A stretch of DNA of 64,000 bases from Nocardia cyriacigeorgica (GCF_010858045.1 NZ_JAAGVC010000031.1:1-64000); one strand, 5' to 3'. Shown: positions 52,188 through 61,669, numbered from the stretch's first letter. A program made the numbers and translations. The notes: a model not told the origin generated them from the letters alone.

Positions 52188-53399
52188 TCAGGCGCCGATC
52201 GCGGCGAGTTCGGCCTCGATGGCCGCCTCGAGCCGCTCCCGGACCTCGGGGACCGCGATCTTCTGGATGATCTCGTGGAAGAAGCCGCGCACCACCAGAC
52301 GGCGGGCGACATCCTCGGGGATGCCGCGAGCGCGCAGGTAGAACAGCTGCTCGTCGTCGAAACGGCCGGTGGCGCTGGCGTGGCCGGCGCCGGCGATCTC
52401 GCCGGTCTCGATCTCCAGGTTGGGCACCGAGTCGGCGCGGGCGCCGTCGGTGAGCACCAGGTTGCGGTTGACTTCGAAGGTGTCGGTGCCTTCGGCGGCC
52501 GCGCGGATCAGCACATCGCCGACCCAGACCGTCCTGGCATCGCCCTTGGGCGAATCCGGGTCGCCCTGCAGCGCGCCCTTGTACAGCACGTTCGATTTGC
52601 AGTTGGGCTGCGAGTGATCCACCAGCAGCCGCTGTTCGAAGTGCTGGCCGGCGTCGGCGAAGTAGAGGCCGAGCAGTTCGGCGTCACCGCCGGGTCCGTC
52701 GTATTTCACGGTGCCGGTGAGCCGGACGAGATCGCCGCCGAGGGTGACCGCGATGTGCCGCAGCGTCGCGTCGCGACCCAGCTCGGCGTGGTGCGCGGTC
52801 GCGTTGACGGCGTCGTCGGCCCAGTCCTGCACCGCGACGACGGTCAGCTTGGCGCTGTCGGCGAGCACGAATTCCACGTTCTCGGCATAGGTTCCGCTGC
52901 CGCGCTGGTCGATGACCACCGTGGCGACGGCGAAGGGATCCAGCCGGATCTGCAGATGCCCGTAGGCGGTCTTGCCCTCCCCCGGGCCGGTCACGGTGAC
53001 GACGACGGGTTCGGCGACCTCGGTCTCCGCGCCGACCGACACCACGGTCGCCTCGTCGAACCCCGAGTAGGCCTGCGCCGCGACCCGATCGGCGGGCACA
53101 CCGGCCTGCCCGAGGCGCGCATCGTCGCGTCCGACGGTTTCCACGCGCACGCCCTCGACCGAGCCGACCTCGATCGTGGCGGCGCCGTCACGCACCGCGG
53201 TGCCGTCGTGCAGTCCGCGCAGCCGGCGCAGCGGCGTGAATCGCCACTCCTCGTCGCGGCCCGAGGGGATCTCGAAGGCGTTGACGTCGTAGGAGGTGAA
53301 GACCTCGCCCTTGTTGACCGCGGCCGTAGCTCCCGGGTTCTGAATCGGCACGGTCTTGGGGTTCTCGCCCTCGACCGCACCCACCACACCAGTTGCCAT
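52188..53399 (-). CDS. sufD: Fe-S assembly protein SufD
   Basis: 403 residues from ATG 53399, which shares one base with the sufB stop (TGATG); the longer frame is inside sufB. Beta-helix core and C-terminal family motif DEEQLFYLRARGIPEDVARRL in short form (QLFYLRARGIPED). Partner of SufB. Ends 32 bp before sufC. Confidence 0.95.
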   Translation of the reverse strand: MATGVVGAVEGENPKTVPIQNPGATAAVNKGEVFTSYDVNAFEIPSGRDEEWRFTPLRRLRGLHDGTAVRDGAATIEVGSVEGVRVETVGRDDARLGQAGVPADRVAAQAYSGFDEATVVSVGAETEVAEPVVVTVTGPGEGKTAYGHLQIRLDPFAVATVVIDQRGSGTYAENVEFVLADSAKLTVVAVQDWADDAVNATAHHAELGRDATLRHIAVTLGGDLVRLTGTVKYDGPGGDAELLGLYFADAGQHFEQRLLVDHSQPNCKSNVLYKGALQGDPDSPKGDARTVWVGDVLIRAAAEGTDTFEVNRNLVLTDGARADSVPNLEIETGEIAGAGHASATGRFDDEQLFYLRARGIPEDVARRLVVRGFFHEIIQKIAVPEVRERLEAAIEAELAAIGA

Positions 53400-54835
53400 C
53401 AGCCGACGGCTCCTTCCATCTGCAGCTCGATGAGCCGGTTCAGTTCCAACGCGTATTCCATCGGCAGTTCCTTGGCGATGGGCTCGACGAACCCACGCAC
53501 CACCATGGCCATCGCCTCGTCCTCGGCCAGACCGCGGCTCATCAGGTAGAACAGCTGATCCTCGGAGACCTTGGAGACCGTGGCCTCGTGGCCCATGGTC
53601 ACGTCGTCCTCGCGGATGTCGACGTAGGGGTAGGTGTCGGAACGGCTGATCGTGTCGACCAGCAGCGCATCGCACTTCACCGTCGACTTGGAGCCGTGCG
53701 CGCCCTTGTTGACCTGGACCAGGCCGCGGTAGGAGGCCCGGCCGCCACCGCGCGCCACCGACTTCGACACGATGGTCGAGGAGGTGTGCGGCGCCAGGTG
53801 CAGCATCTTCGCGCCGGTGTCCTGGTGCTGGCCCTCGCCGGCGAAGGCGACCGAGAGCACCTCACCCTTGGCGTGCTCGCCGGTCATCCAGACCGCCGGG
53901 TACTTCATGGTGACCTTGGAGCCGATATTGCCGTCGATCCATTCCATGGTCGCGCCCGCCTCGGCCTTGGCCCGCTTGGTGACCAGGTTGTAGACGTTGT
54001 TGGACCAGTTCTGGATGGTGGTGTAGCGGCAGCGGCCGCCCTTCTTCACGATGATCTCCACGACCGCCGAGTGCAGCGAGTCGGACTTGTAGATCGGCGC
54101 GGTGCAGCCCTCGACGTAGTGCACGTAGGCGCCCTCGTCGACGATGATCAGGGTCCGCTCGAACTGGCCCATGTTCTCGGTGTTGATCCGGAAGTAGGCC
54201 TGCAGCGGAATGTCGACGTGCACGCCCGGCGGCACGTAGATGAACGAGCCACCCGACCACACCGCGGTGTTCAGCGCGGAGAACTTGTTGTCACCGGCGG
54301 GGATCACCGAGCCGAAGTACTGCTCGAAGATCTCCGGGTGCTCGCGCAGGCCGGTGTCGGTGTCGAGGAAGATGACGCCCTGCTTCTCCAGATCCTCACG
54401 GATGGAGTGGTAGACGACCTCGGACTCGTACTGCGCGGCGACACCGGCGACCAGGCGCTGCTTCTCCGCTTCCGGGATGCCGAGCTTGTCGTAGGTGTTC
54501 TTGATGTCCTCGGGCAGGTCTTCCCAGGTCTCGGCCTGCTTCTCCGAGGAGCGCACGAAGTACTTGATGTTGTCGAAGTCGATGCCGTCGAGGTTGGAAC
54601 CCCAGTTCGGCATGGGCTTGCGATCGAAGATGCGCAGCGCCTTGAGCCGCTGCTCGAGCATCCAGGGCTGCTCGTTCTTCTTGGCCGAGATGTCGCGGAC
54701 GACAGCCTCGGACAGGCCTCGTTGCGCGCTGGCACCGGCCACATCCGAATCGGCCCAGCCGTAACCGTATTTGCCCAGCGAAGCGATGGTCTCTTCCTGG
54801 GTGAGCGGTTGCACCTGGTCGGTGGTCGTCGTCAT
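53399..54835 (-). CDS. sufB: Fe-S assembly scaffold SufB
   Basis: 478 residues from ATG 54835, overlapping the sufR stop by 4 bp. Conserved VEGCTAPIYKSDSLHSAVVE with the scaffold cysteine, and SEDQLFYLMSRGLAEDEA. Unlike the M. tuberculosis SufB there is no intein: the frame is uninterrupted at normal length. Confidence 0.97.
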   Translation of the reverse strand: MTTTTDQVQPLTQEETIASLGKYGYGWADSDVAGASAQRGLSEAVVRDISAKKNEQPWMLEQRLKALRIFDRKPMPNWGSNLDGIDFDNIKYFVRSSEKQAETWEDLPEDIKNTYDKLGIPEAEKQRLVAGVAAQYESEVVYHSIREDLEKQGVIFLDTDTGLREHPEIFEQYFGSVIPAGDNKFSALNTAVWSGGSFIYVPPGVHVDIPLQAYFRINTENMGQFERTLIIVDEGAYVHYVEGCTAPIYKSDSLHSAVVEIIVKKGGRCRYTTIQNWSNNVYNLVTKRAKAEAGATMEWIDGNIGSKVTMKYPAVWMTGEHAKGEVLSVAFAGEGQHQDTGAKMLHLAPHTSSTIVSKSVARGGGRASYRGLVQVNKGAHGSKSTVKCDALLVDTISRSDTYPYVDIREDDVTMGHEATVSKVSEDQLFYLMSRGLAEDEAMAMVVRGFVEPIAKELPMEYALELNRLIELQMEGAVG

Positions 54836-55665
54836 TCGGCACTCCTTCCGGAGTCGATCGTTGCTTCCGTTGCGGGCTGTGCAACGGCTGATGGAGAGGC
54901 TGTATTCGGTTCGGTGGCCGGTTCGTGGTCCGCCTGGCCGGGGGTGAGCACCAGCAGCGGCACGTGCGTCGTGCAGGCGCAATCGCCGTTGGCGATGGTG
55001 GCCAACCGCTGCACGTGCGTACCGAGCAGTTCCCGGAACGCCTCGAGCTCGGCCTGGCACAGCTGCGGGAACTCCTCGGCCACGTGCGAGACCGGGCAGT
55101 GATGCTGGCAGATCTGCACGCCCGTGCCCACCTTGCGGGTGGTCGCGGCGAAGCCCGCGTCGGTGAACGCCTCGGCGATCTCCTCGGCCTTGGCCTCGGT
55201 ATCGGCCTGAGTGTGCTCGCGCACCGGATCGATCCCCGACACGATAGTCCTGGCCCGTTTGCGGGCGAACTCGGTGATGGCCTTCTCGCCGCCGATCTCG
55301 CCGAGCTGGCGGATCGCGGCGCCGGCCAGATCGTCGTAGGCGTGGCCGAGACGGCCGCGCCCGGCGGCGGTGAGCTGGTACTGCTTGGCGGGACGGCCGC
55401 GGCCCTTCTGCTGCCACGGCGCCGACCGGCTCGCACGGGCCTGACCCGAGTCGATGAGCGCGTCGAGGTGGCGGCGCACGCCGGCGGGAGTGAGCCCGAG
55501 CCTGGCGCTGATCGCGGTCGCGGTGATCGGGCCCTCTTCCAGCAGCAGCTGGACGATGGCCGCGCGGGTATGACCTTCACCGGACGTCGCGGGCGCAGCA
55601 CTCGATGCGGTACCGGCCCGGTGACCAGCCCTTTCATCGGCGTTCGGCAAACCCACGGTTTTCAC
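54832..55665 (-). CDS. sufR: SufR-type Fe-S sensing repressor
   Basis: 277 residues from GTG 55665; upstream codons are non-conserved. Winged HTH (about 35-95, TATAISARLGLTPAGVRRHLDAL) and a C-terminal cluster-binding region with cysteines in ICQHHCPVSH, QLCQAE and GDCACTTHVP. Holo-SufR represses the suf operon. A perfect SufR-type box overlaps the start codon. Ends by overlapping sufB, so regulator and target are one transcript. The C-terminal 40 residues are Ala/Thr/Pro-rich. Confidence 0.93.
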   Translation of the reverse strand: MKTVGLPNADERAGHRAGTASSAAPATSGEGHTRAAIVQLLLEEGPITATAISARLGLTPAGVRRHLDALIDSGQARASRSAPWQQKGRGRPAKQYQLTAAGRGRLGHAYDDLAGAAIRQLGEIGGEKAITEFARKRARTIVSGIDPVREHTQADTEAKAEEIAEAFTDAGFAATTRKVGTGVQICQHHCPVSHVAEEFPQLCQAELEAFRELLGTHVQRLATIANGDCACTTHVPLLVLTPGQADHEPATEPNTASPSAVAQPATEATIDSGRSAE

Positions 55666-55676
55666 AACATCAGTGT
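55662..55676 (-). promoter_or_regulatory. SufR box ACACT-N5-TGTGA at the suf operon start
   Basis: Read on the minus strand, ACACT-GATGT-TGTGA matches the dyad reported for mycobacterial SufR with no mismatch. It overlaps the sufR GTG, consistent with repression at or just before the start of a leaderless or short-leader mRNA. Confidence 0.75.
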
Positions 55677-56124
55677 GGCGGAATTCGTTCCCGAAATCTA
55701 ATAAGGGTCCCCTGACCTCGGACGTCGGCATTCGGCCAGGACCGCCGGCCACAGCCGCCTCACCTCCGGTTTCGCGGCGAACCCGCAGGTCATGCCGCAC
55801 TGGCCGACGCCGAAAGGTGAAGCAAATCACTCCCCCGTGTTCCGGGGAACGGCACATCATCACCACCCGGCAACGCTGGTCCGGCCGGTGCCACTTGCCT
55901 CTGGGCGGCCAACGAGCACGTGGCTCGGTCCCCGCGCAGATCGCCGGGACCTACCGCGGCCACCGAGGTCGCCCACCGGACAACGCCGGATGCTGGTGGT
56001 TTGCCACCGCGGCCCGGCCACTACCGGCGTCCCGGAGCACCCCGCCACCGTGGCGTTCACTTCGCCCATGCGCCCAGGCTGTCGCCGGGAGACAACCACG
56101 CTCGCCCCATTACGCTTGCCTCTC
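55677..56124. other. Divergent gap between sufR and mptB
   Basis: About 450 bases without a supported gene. It should contain the upstream part of the suf promoter and the mptB promoter. A TACGCT -10-like box at 56111-56116, 8 bp before the mptB GTG, suggests leaderless mptB transcription. Confidence 0.45.
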
Positions 56125-57807
56125 GTGGCGGTACTGGAAGGCGCGCGGCGCAAGACATCGACGCTGGTGCGCCGGGCACTGGGGCTGGACGCACCGGCGG
56201 CGGATCACACCATCGCGGTGCTGCACCGTGACGAATCCGAGGTGCCCGGTCTCGACCGCAAGGAAACGGTGCAGCTGAACCGGATCCGGCTGCTCGGCGC
56301 CACCGGCACCGTCCTCATGGCCATCAGCGCGCTCGGCATCGGCGCCCAGCCGGTGCACCAGAATCCCACCTCCGGAGTTCGGGTGCTCGGGATCTTCGCC
56401 CGCGCGCATACCGGCTCGCTGGCCATGTGCATGGTCGGCACCGTCGTCGTGGTACTGGCCTGGCTGCTGCTCGGCCGCTTCGCCGTCGGCGGCATCGGCG
56501 GCGCGCCCATCCACCGGCTCACCCGCTCGCAGATGGATCGCACCCTGCTGCTGTGGATCATCCCGCTCAGCGTCGCGCCTCCCCTGTTCAGCAACGACGT
56601 CTACTCCTATCTCGCGCAGAGCGAGATCGCCGCCCGCGGTATCGATCCCTATAAGGAAGGACCGGTCGCCGGCCTCGGCATCGATAACGTCCTCACCAAC
56701 AATGTGCCGACGATCTGGCGCGACACCCCCGCCCCGTACGGTCCGCTGTTCCTGTGGATGGGCCGCGGTATCGCCACCGTCACCGGCGACAACATCATCG
56801 CCGGAGTCTGGGTGCATCGCCTGCTCGCGCTGGCCGGTGTCGCGTTGATCGTATGGGCGCTGCCGCGGCTGTCGGTGCGCTGCGGTGTGGCGCCGGTGAG
56901 CGCGCTGTGGCTGGGCGCCGCGAACCCGCTGGTGCTGTTCCATCTGGTCGGCGGTGTGCACAACGATGCGCTGATGCTCGGGTTGATGCTGGCCGGCGTC
57001 GAACTGACCCTGCGCGCCATCGAGGACACCCATCCGTTCGACCGGCGGGCCTATGCCCTGCTCATCGCCGGCGCCGTGGTCATTTCGCTGTCGTCGTCGG
57101 TGAAGATCACCTCCCTGATAGCGCTCGGGTTCGTCGGGATGGCGCTGGCCAGACGGTGGGGCGGCGGGTTCAGGCAGCTGGTCACCGCCGCCGCGCTTCT
57201 CGGCGTGATAGCCCTGGCGACCACACTGTTCGTCAGCCTCGCCAGCGGGCTCGGATTCGGCTGGACGCAGACCTTGAGCGTGGCCAACGCGGTGCGCAGC
57301 TGGATGTCGCTGCCCACCGCGCTCGGCATCATCACCGGGTTCGGCGGAGTGCTGCTCGGGCTCGGCGACCACACCACCGCCCTGCTGAGCATCACCCGCC
57401 CGATCGCCGCGGTGGCCGCCGGATTCGTCACCGTGCGCATGCTGGTGGCGACCGGCACCGGCCGGCTGCATCCGGTCGGCGCGCTCGGGGTCTCGATGGG
57501 TGCGATCGTGCTGCTGTTCCCGGTGGTGCAGCCGTGGTATCTGCTGTGGGCGATCGTGCCGCTGGCCGCGTGGGCCACCCGGCCCATCTTCCGCGTGCCT
57601 GCGGTAGCGCTGTCGGCGGTGGTCAGCGTGCTGCAGATGCCGCGCGGGGCGGATATGGAGGTTTTCCAGATCGTCGGCGCGGCCATCGCCACCACCATCG
57701 TGTGCGTGCTGTTCATCGTGGTGACGCGCAACGCGCTGCCGTGGCGGGCCCAGACAGGGGTGTCTGCCCGGTCACAGCCGGCCACGGCTTACGGTGTGAG
57801 ATCGTGA
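56125..57807 (+). CDS. mptB: Alpha-(1->6)-mannosyltransferase MptB-like (GT-C)
   Basis: 560 residues from GTG 56125. A multi-pass membrane protein (about 13 helices) of the GT-C class, with the family stretches NDVYSYLAQSEIAARGIDPY, RDTPAPYGPLFLWMGRGI and VGGVHNDALMLGLM. MptB extends the mannan core of lipoglycans using polyprenyl-phosphomannose. Position matches Rv1459c, divergent from sufR. The stop overlaps the ABC gene start (GTGA). Confidence 0.9.
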   Translation: MAVLEGARRKTSTLVRRALGLDAPAADHTIAVLHRDESEVPGLDRKETVQLNRIRLLGATGTVLMAISALGIGAQPVHQNPTSGVRVLGIFARAHTGSLAMCMVGTVVVVLAWLLLGRFAVGGIGGAPIHRLTRSQMDRTLLLWIIPLSVAPPLFSNDVYSYLAQSEIAARGIDPYKEGPVAGLGIDNVLTNNVPTIWRDTPAPYGPLFLWMGRGIATVTGDNIIAGVWVHRLLALAGVALIVWALPRLSVRCGVAPVSALWLGAANPLVLFHLVGGVHNDALMLGLMLAGVELTLRAIEDTHPFDRRAYALLIAGAVVISLSSSVKITSLIALGFVGMALARRWGGGFRQLVTAAALLGVIALATTLFVSLASGLGFGWTQTLSVANAVRSWMSLPTALGIITGFGGVLLGLGDHTTALLSITRPIAAVAAGFVTVRMLVATGTGRLHPVGALGVSMGAIVLLFPVVQPWYLLWAIVPLAAWATRPIFRVPAVALSAVVSVLQMPRGADMEVFQIVGAAIATTIVCVLFIVVTRNALPWRAQTGVSARSQPATAYGVRS

Positions 57808-58736
57808 CCGAAGCCTCCGGACCCGCCGTGCGCGTCGACGGCGTCGTCAAGCGCTACGGCGAGACCACGGCGGTCGACGGGGTCGGATTCGACGTCGAAC
57901 GCGCCCAGGTACTCGCGCTCCTCGGGCCCAACGGCGCGGGCAAGACCACCACTGTCGAGATGTGCGAGGGTTTCGTCACCCCCGACGCAGGCACCGTCCG
58001 TGTGCTCGGCCTCGATCCGATCGCCGACTCCGACCGGCTGCGCCCGCGCATCGGCGTGATGTTGCAGGGCGGCGGCGCCTATCCCGGCGCCAAGGCCGGG
58101 GAAATGCTCGACCTGGTCGCCTCCTACTCCGCCGACCCGCTCGACCCCGAGTGGTTGCTGCGCACCCTCGGCCTCGACGACAACCGCCGCACCCCCTACC
58201 GCCGGTTGTCCGGCGGTCAGCAGCAGCGGCTGTCGCTGGCCTGCGCGCTGGTGGGCCGCCCGGAGATCGTGTTCCTCGACGAACCCACCGCGGGCCTGGA
58301 CGCCCAGGCCCGGATCATGGTGTGGGAGTTGATCGATGCGCTGCGCCGCGACGGCGTCACCATCGTGCTCACCACGCACATGATGGACGAGGCCGAAGAG
58401 CTGGCCGATCAACTGGTGATCATCGACCACGGCCGCATCGTCGCCGCGGGCACGCCCGCCGAGGTGACCGCACACGGCGCGGCCGGCCAGCTGCGCTTCA
58501 CCGCGCCACCGAAGCTCGATCTGGAACTGCTGAAAACCGCCCTGCCGGAAGGCTTCTCGCCGCGCGAGACGAGCCCCGGCTGCTACCTGGTGGAGGGTGA
58601 GATCGATCCGCAGGTACTGGCAACGGTGACGGCGTGGTGCGCCCGGGTGAATGTGCTGGCCACCGATATCCGCATCGATCAACGCCGCCTCGAGGACGTC
58701 TTCCTGGAACTCACCGGACGGGATCTGCGCGGATGA
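57804..58736 (+). CDS. ABC transporter ATP-binding protein (Rv1458c-like)
   Basis: 310 residues from GTG 57804. Walker A GPNGAGKTT, signature LSGGQQQRLSLA, Walker B IVFLDEPTAGLD, H-loop TTHMMDEAEELA. Forms an exporter with the next gene, overlapping it by 4 bp. Gene order mptB-ATPase-permease-ctaA equals Rv1459c-Rv1456c. Substrate unknown, possibly linked to cell-envelope or heme metabolism. Confidence 0.93.
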   Translation: MTEASGPAVRVDGVVKRYGETTAVDGVGFDVERAQVLALLGPNGAGKTTTVEMCEGFVTPDAGTVRVLGLDPIADSDRLRPRIGVMLQGGGAYPGAKAGEMLDLVASYSADPLDPEWLLRTLGLDDNRRTPYRRLSGGQQQRLSLACALVGRPEIVFLDEPTAGLDAQARIMVWELIDALRRDGVTIVLTTHMMDEAEELADQLVIIDHGRIVAAGTPAEVTAHGAAGQLRFTAPPKLDLELLKTALPEGFSPRETSPGCYLVEGEIDPQVLATVTAWCARVNVLATDIRIDQRRLEDVFLELTGRDLRG

Positions 58737-59524
58737 CCAAACCCGATCTCAGCACCAACCGCTTCCCCGCGGGCACCTTCACGCCCGCGCCGCGCCCGAA
58801 CAAGCGCGCCACCATGCTGGCCGCGCAGACCCGGCTCGAGCTGATCCTGTTGCTGCGCAACGGTGAGCAACTGCTGCTCACCATGCTGATTCCGATCACC
58901 CTGCTGATCGGGCTCACTCTGCTGCCGTTCGGCGATCTCGGCACCGATCGGGTCGATCAGATCGTGCCCGCGGTGATGATGGTCGCGGTGATGTCGACGG
59001 CGTTCACCGGGCAGGCGATCGCGGTCGGTTTCGACCGCCGCTACGGCGCCCTCAAACGGATCGGGGCGACCGCGCTGCCGAAATGGGGCATCGTCGCCGG
59101 TAAGAGCGCCGCGGTGCTGATCGTGGTGGTGTTGCAGGCGGTGCTGCTCGGCCTGATCGGCGCCGCCCTCGGCTGGCGGCCGGAACCGGCGGGGCTGCTG
59201 CTCGGCGCGGTGGTGATCGCGCTCGGCACGGCTACCTTCGCCACGATGGGTCTGCTGCTGGGCGGCACGCTCAAGGCAGAAGTGGTGCTGGCGCTGGCGA
59301 ATGTGCTGTGGTTCGTCATGCTCGGCGTGGCCACCGTGGTGTTCGCCTCCGACGACCTGCCGACCGCGGTGAGCGTGCTGGCGCGGTTGATTCCCTCGGG
59401 TGCGATGGCGGTGGCGTTGGAGGACGCGCTGCGCGACAGCATCGACTGGTTCGGCGTCGCCGTACTCGTGGCATGGGGTCTGATCTGCGGTTTCCTGGCC
59501 ACCCGGTTCTTCCGCTTCCACTGA
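58733..59524 (+). CDS. ABC-2 type transporter permease (Rv1457c-like)
   Basis: 263 residues from ATG 58733, six predicted transmembrane helices (for example LLTMLIPITLLIGLTLLPFG, LIVVVLQAVLLGLIGAAL). Conserved MSTAFTGQAIAVGFDRRYGALKRIG is typical of ABC-2 permeases. A short cytoplasmic N-terminus is Pro/Arg-rich. Ends 116 bp before ctaA. Confidence 0.92.
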   Translation: MTKPDLSTNRFPAGTFTPAPRPNKRATMLAAQTRLELILLLRNGEQLLLTMLIPITLLIGLTLLPFGDLGTDRVDQIVPAVMMVAVMSTAFTGQAIAVGFDRRYGALKRIGATALPKWGIVAGKSAAVLIVVVLQAVLLGLIGAALGWRPEPAGLLLGAVVIALGTATFATMGLLLGGTLKAEVVLALANVLWFVMLGVATVVFASDDLPTAVSVLARLIPSGAMAVALEDALRDSIDWFGVAVLVAWGLICGFLATRFFRFH

Positions 59525-59628
59525 GAGGGTCGGCGTCGGCACCGGCTGCGGCGAACCGCTCGGGTTCCCGGCCACGATCAAACGACGGCTTGTAGTAGTC
59601 CGCCTGCGGGCCGCCTCAGCGGTGCCGC

Positions 59629-59634
59629 TACCAT
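59629..59634 (+). promoter_or_regulatory. -10 box of a leaderless ctaA promoter
   Basis: TACCAT ends 6 bp before the ctaA GTG, so transcription probably starts at the first base of the start codon. No ribosome binding site precedes that codon. A -35 element could not be assigned. Confidence 0.5.
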
Positions 59635-59640
59635 CGTGAC

Positions 59641-60615
59641 GTGCTGTATCGCGCGTTCCTGCGTCTCGTCGACCGCCTGCCGCTGCTGTCCCAGCGCGGC
59701 CAGCTGCTGATCGCCGCCGGGGTGATCGCCTCGCAGGCAGGCATCTCGGTGACCGGCGCGATCGTGCGCGTCACCGCCTCCGGCCTCGGCTGCCCCACCT
59801 GGCCGCAATGTTTCCCCGGCAGCTTCACTCCGGTGGGTGTGTCCGAGGTGCCGGTCCTGCACCAGACCGTCGAGTTCGGCAACCGGCTGCTCACCTTCGT
59901 GGTGACGCTGTTCGCCGCGCTCATCGTGCTCGCGGTGACCAGAGCACGACGCAGGCGCGAAGTGCTGATCTACGCATGGCTGATGCCCGGCGGCACGGTC
60001 GTTCAGGCCATCATCGGCGGTATCACGGTGCGCACCGGTCTGCTCTGGTGGACCGTCGCGGTGCATCTGCTGGCGTCGATGGTGATGGTGTGGCTCGCGG
60101 TGGTCATGTACGCCAAGATCAGCGAGCCGGACGAGGGCGTGGAGACCGTCCGCGCACCCGCTCCCCTGCGCTGGCTGACGGTGCTGAGTGGCGTCGCCCT
60201 CGCGGGCACCCTCATCGCGGGCACCCTCGTCACCGCCGCGGGCCCGCATGCGGGCGATAAGAGCATCGACCGCCCGGTCGAACGGCTCGAGGTCGAGATC
60301 GTGACGCTGGTGCATCTGCATTCGCAGCTGCTGGTCGGCTATCTCGCCCTGCTCATCGGCCTGGCCTTCGGGCTGCTGGCGATCGGGGCACCGAAACCGG
60401 TGCGGACCCGGATGTGGGTGCTGCTCGGCCTGGTGCTCGCGCAGGGGCTCATCGGTGTGGTGCAGTACTTCACCGATGTGCCCGCCGCGCTCGTCGTGCT
60501 GCATGTGGGCGGTGCGGCGGCCTGCACCGCCGCCACCGCCGCACTGTGGGCGTCGCTGCGGACCAGGGAACGCGTCGATGCTCCGGCCGCCGATCCGGCG
60601 GTCTCGGCCGCCTGA
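59641..60615 (+). CDS. ctaA: Heme A synthase (COX15/CtaA)
   Basis: 324 residues from GTG 59641, eight predicted transmembrane helices. The periplasmic cysteine pair GLGCPTWPQC and heme-ligand histidines in VLHQTVEFGNRLL, TVAVHLLASM and LVHLHSQLL are present. Converts heme O to heme A for cytochrome aa3. Matches Rv1456c. Convergent with ohr. Confidence 0.94.
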   Translation: MLYRAFLRLVDRLPLLSQRGQLLIAAGVIASQAGISVTGAIVRVTASGLGCPTWPQCFPGSFTPVGVSEVPVLHQTVEFGNRLLTFVVTLFAALIVLAVTRARRRREVLIYAWLMPGGTVVQAIIGGITVRTGLLWWTVAVHLLASMVMVWLAVVMYAKISEPDEGVETVRAPAPLRWLTVLSGVALAGTLIAGTLVTAAGPHAGDKSIDRPVERLEVEIVTLVHLHSQLLVGYLALLIGLAFGLLAIGAPKPVRTRMWVLLGLVLAQGLIGVVQYFTDVPAALVVLHVGGAAACTAATAALWASLRTRERVDAPAADPAVSAA

Positions 60616-60724
60616 TCGCACCCCGCCTCGCGTTCCCTGACGGGCTGGTGCGTCCGACTCGCCCTGACGGCCCTCGCCGAGCCCGGAGGCGCAGCGGCGT
60701 TCGGCCGCCGACACCGCCGCTCGA

Positions 60725-61141
60725 TCAGGCCAGCGTGAGCTGGACGTCGATATTGCCGCGAGTGGCGTTGGAGTACGGGCACACCTGATGGGCGGCCGCG
60801 ATGAGTGCCTCACCCTGCGCGCGCTCGATGCCCGGCAGATCGACGGTCAACGCCACCGTGAGTCCGTAGCCCGCGCCGTCCGGGCCGATGCCGACCGCGC
60901 CGGTGACCGAGGTGCCGTCGAGGGCGACCTTCTCCCGGCGCGCCACCACCTGCAACGCACTGTGGAAGCAGGCCGCGAATCCGGCCGCGAACAACTGCTC
61001 GGGATTGGTGCCCGTGCCGCCCGCGCCACCGAGTTCCTTCGGGATGCTCAGATCGAGGTCAAGCGCGGCGTCGGTGGAGCGGACGTGTCCGCCGCGGCCT
61101 GCGCCGGTCGCGGTGGCTTCGGCGGTGTACAGGGTCGTCAT
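60725..61141 (-). CDS. ohr: Organic hydroperoxide resistance protein Ohr (OsmC family)
   Basis: 138 residues from ATG 61141, overlapping ohrR by 4 bp. Peroxidatic cysteine in AACFHSAL and resolving cysteine in HQVCPYSNATRGN. Thiol peroxidase that reduces organic hydroperoxides and peroxynitrite. Operon ohrR-ohr. Confidence 0.96.
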   Translation of the reverse strand: MTTLYTAEATATGAGRGGHVRSTDAALDLDLSIPKELGGAGGTGTNPEQLFAAGFAACFHSALQVVARREKVALDGTSVTGAVGIGPDGAGYGLTVALTVDLPGIERAQGEALIAAAHQVCPYSNATRGNIDVQLTLA

Positions 61142-61608
61142 GCGTTCTCCTCGGGGTTGTCCAGCACCAGTTGCTGGTTGTCGATGAATGCGGTGACCGC
61201 GCGCAATTGCGCCCGGAATCCGGCGAGTTCGGAGGCATCCAGGCCGGTCGCACAGCCGATCCGGCGGGGCACGGCCTTGGCGCGTTCGCGCAGCGCCCGG
61301 CCCTCGGGCGTGGCCTCGACCAGCACCGAGCGCTCATCGCCCGCGGCGCGCCTGCGACGCACCATCCCGGTGGATTCGAGCCGTTTGAGCAGCGGCGAGA
61401 GCGTGCCGGAATCCAGTTCCAGCGCCGCGCCGAGTTCCTTGACGCTCACCTCACCGCGCTCCCACAGCACCAGCATCACCAGGTACTGCGGATAGGTCAG
61501 GCCGAGCGCATCCAACAGCGGCCGATACAGACGGATCATCGCCCGCGACGCGGAGTACAGCGCGAAGCACACCTGGTTGTCGAGTGCGAGCTCATCGATA
61601 TCGGTCAT
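61138..61608 (-). CDS. ohrR: OhrR-type MarR repressor
   Basis: 156 residues from ATG 61608. Sensor cysteine in LDNQVCFALYSASR near residue 14; MarR winged helix with VKELGAALELDSGTLSPLLKRLESTG. Oxidation of the cysteine by organic peroxides releases the operator. Upstream near-palindrome listed separately. Confidence 0.95.
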   Translation of the reverse strand: MTDIDELALDNQVCFALYSASRAMIRLYRPLLDALGLTYPQYLVMLVLWERGEVSVKELGAALELDSGTLSPLLKRLESTGMVRRRRAAGDERSVLVEATPEGRALRERAKAVPRRIGCATGLDASELAGFRAQLRAVTAFIDNQQLVLDNPEENA

Positions 61609-61639
61609 CGGTCACCACCTCCACCACTGAACGGTAGTG

Positions 61640-61669
61640 GGCAATTAAGTTGCGCACAACCAAATTGCC
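61640..61669. promoter_or_regulatory. OhrR operator candidate, 30-bp near-palindrome
   Basis: Outer arms GGCAATT/AATTGCC and inner GTTG/CAAC are placed symmetrically around CGCA; the two 15-bp halves match at 11 positions or more. It lies 32 bp before ohrR and is AT-rich for this genome, as expected for a MarR operator. Confidence 0.65.

Noticed and set aside
59525..59628. Possible terminator hairpin GAACC/GGTTC after the ABC permease
   Set aside because: Stem of only five bases; too weak to call.
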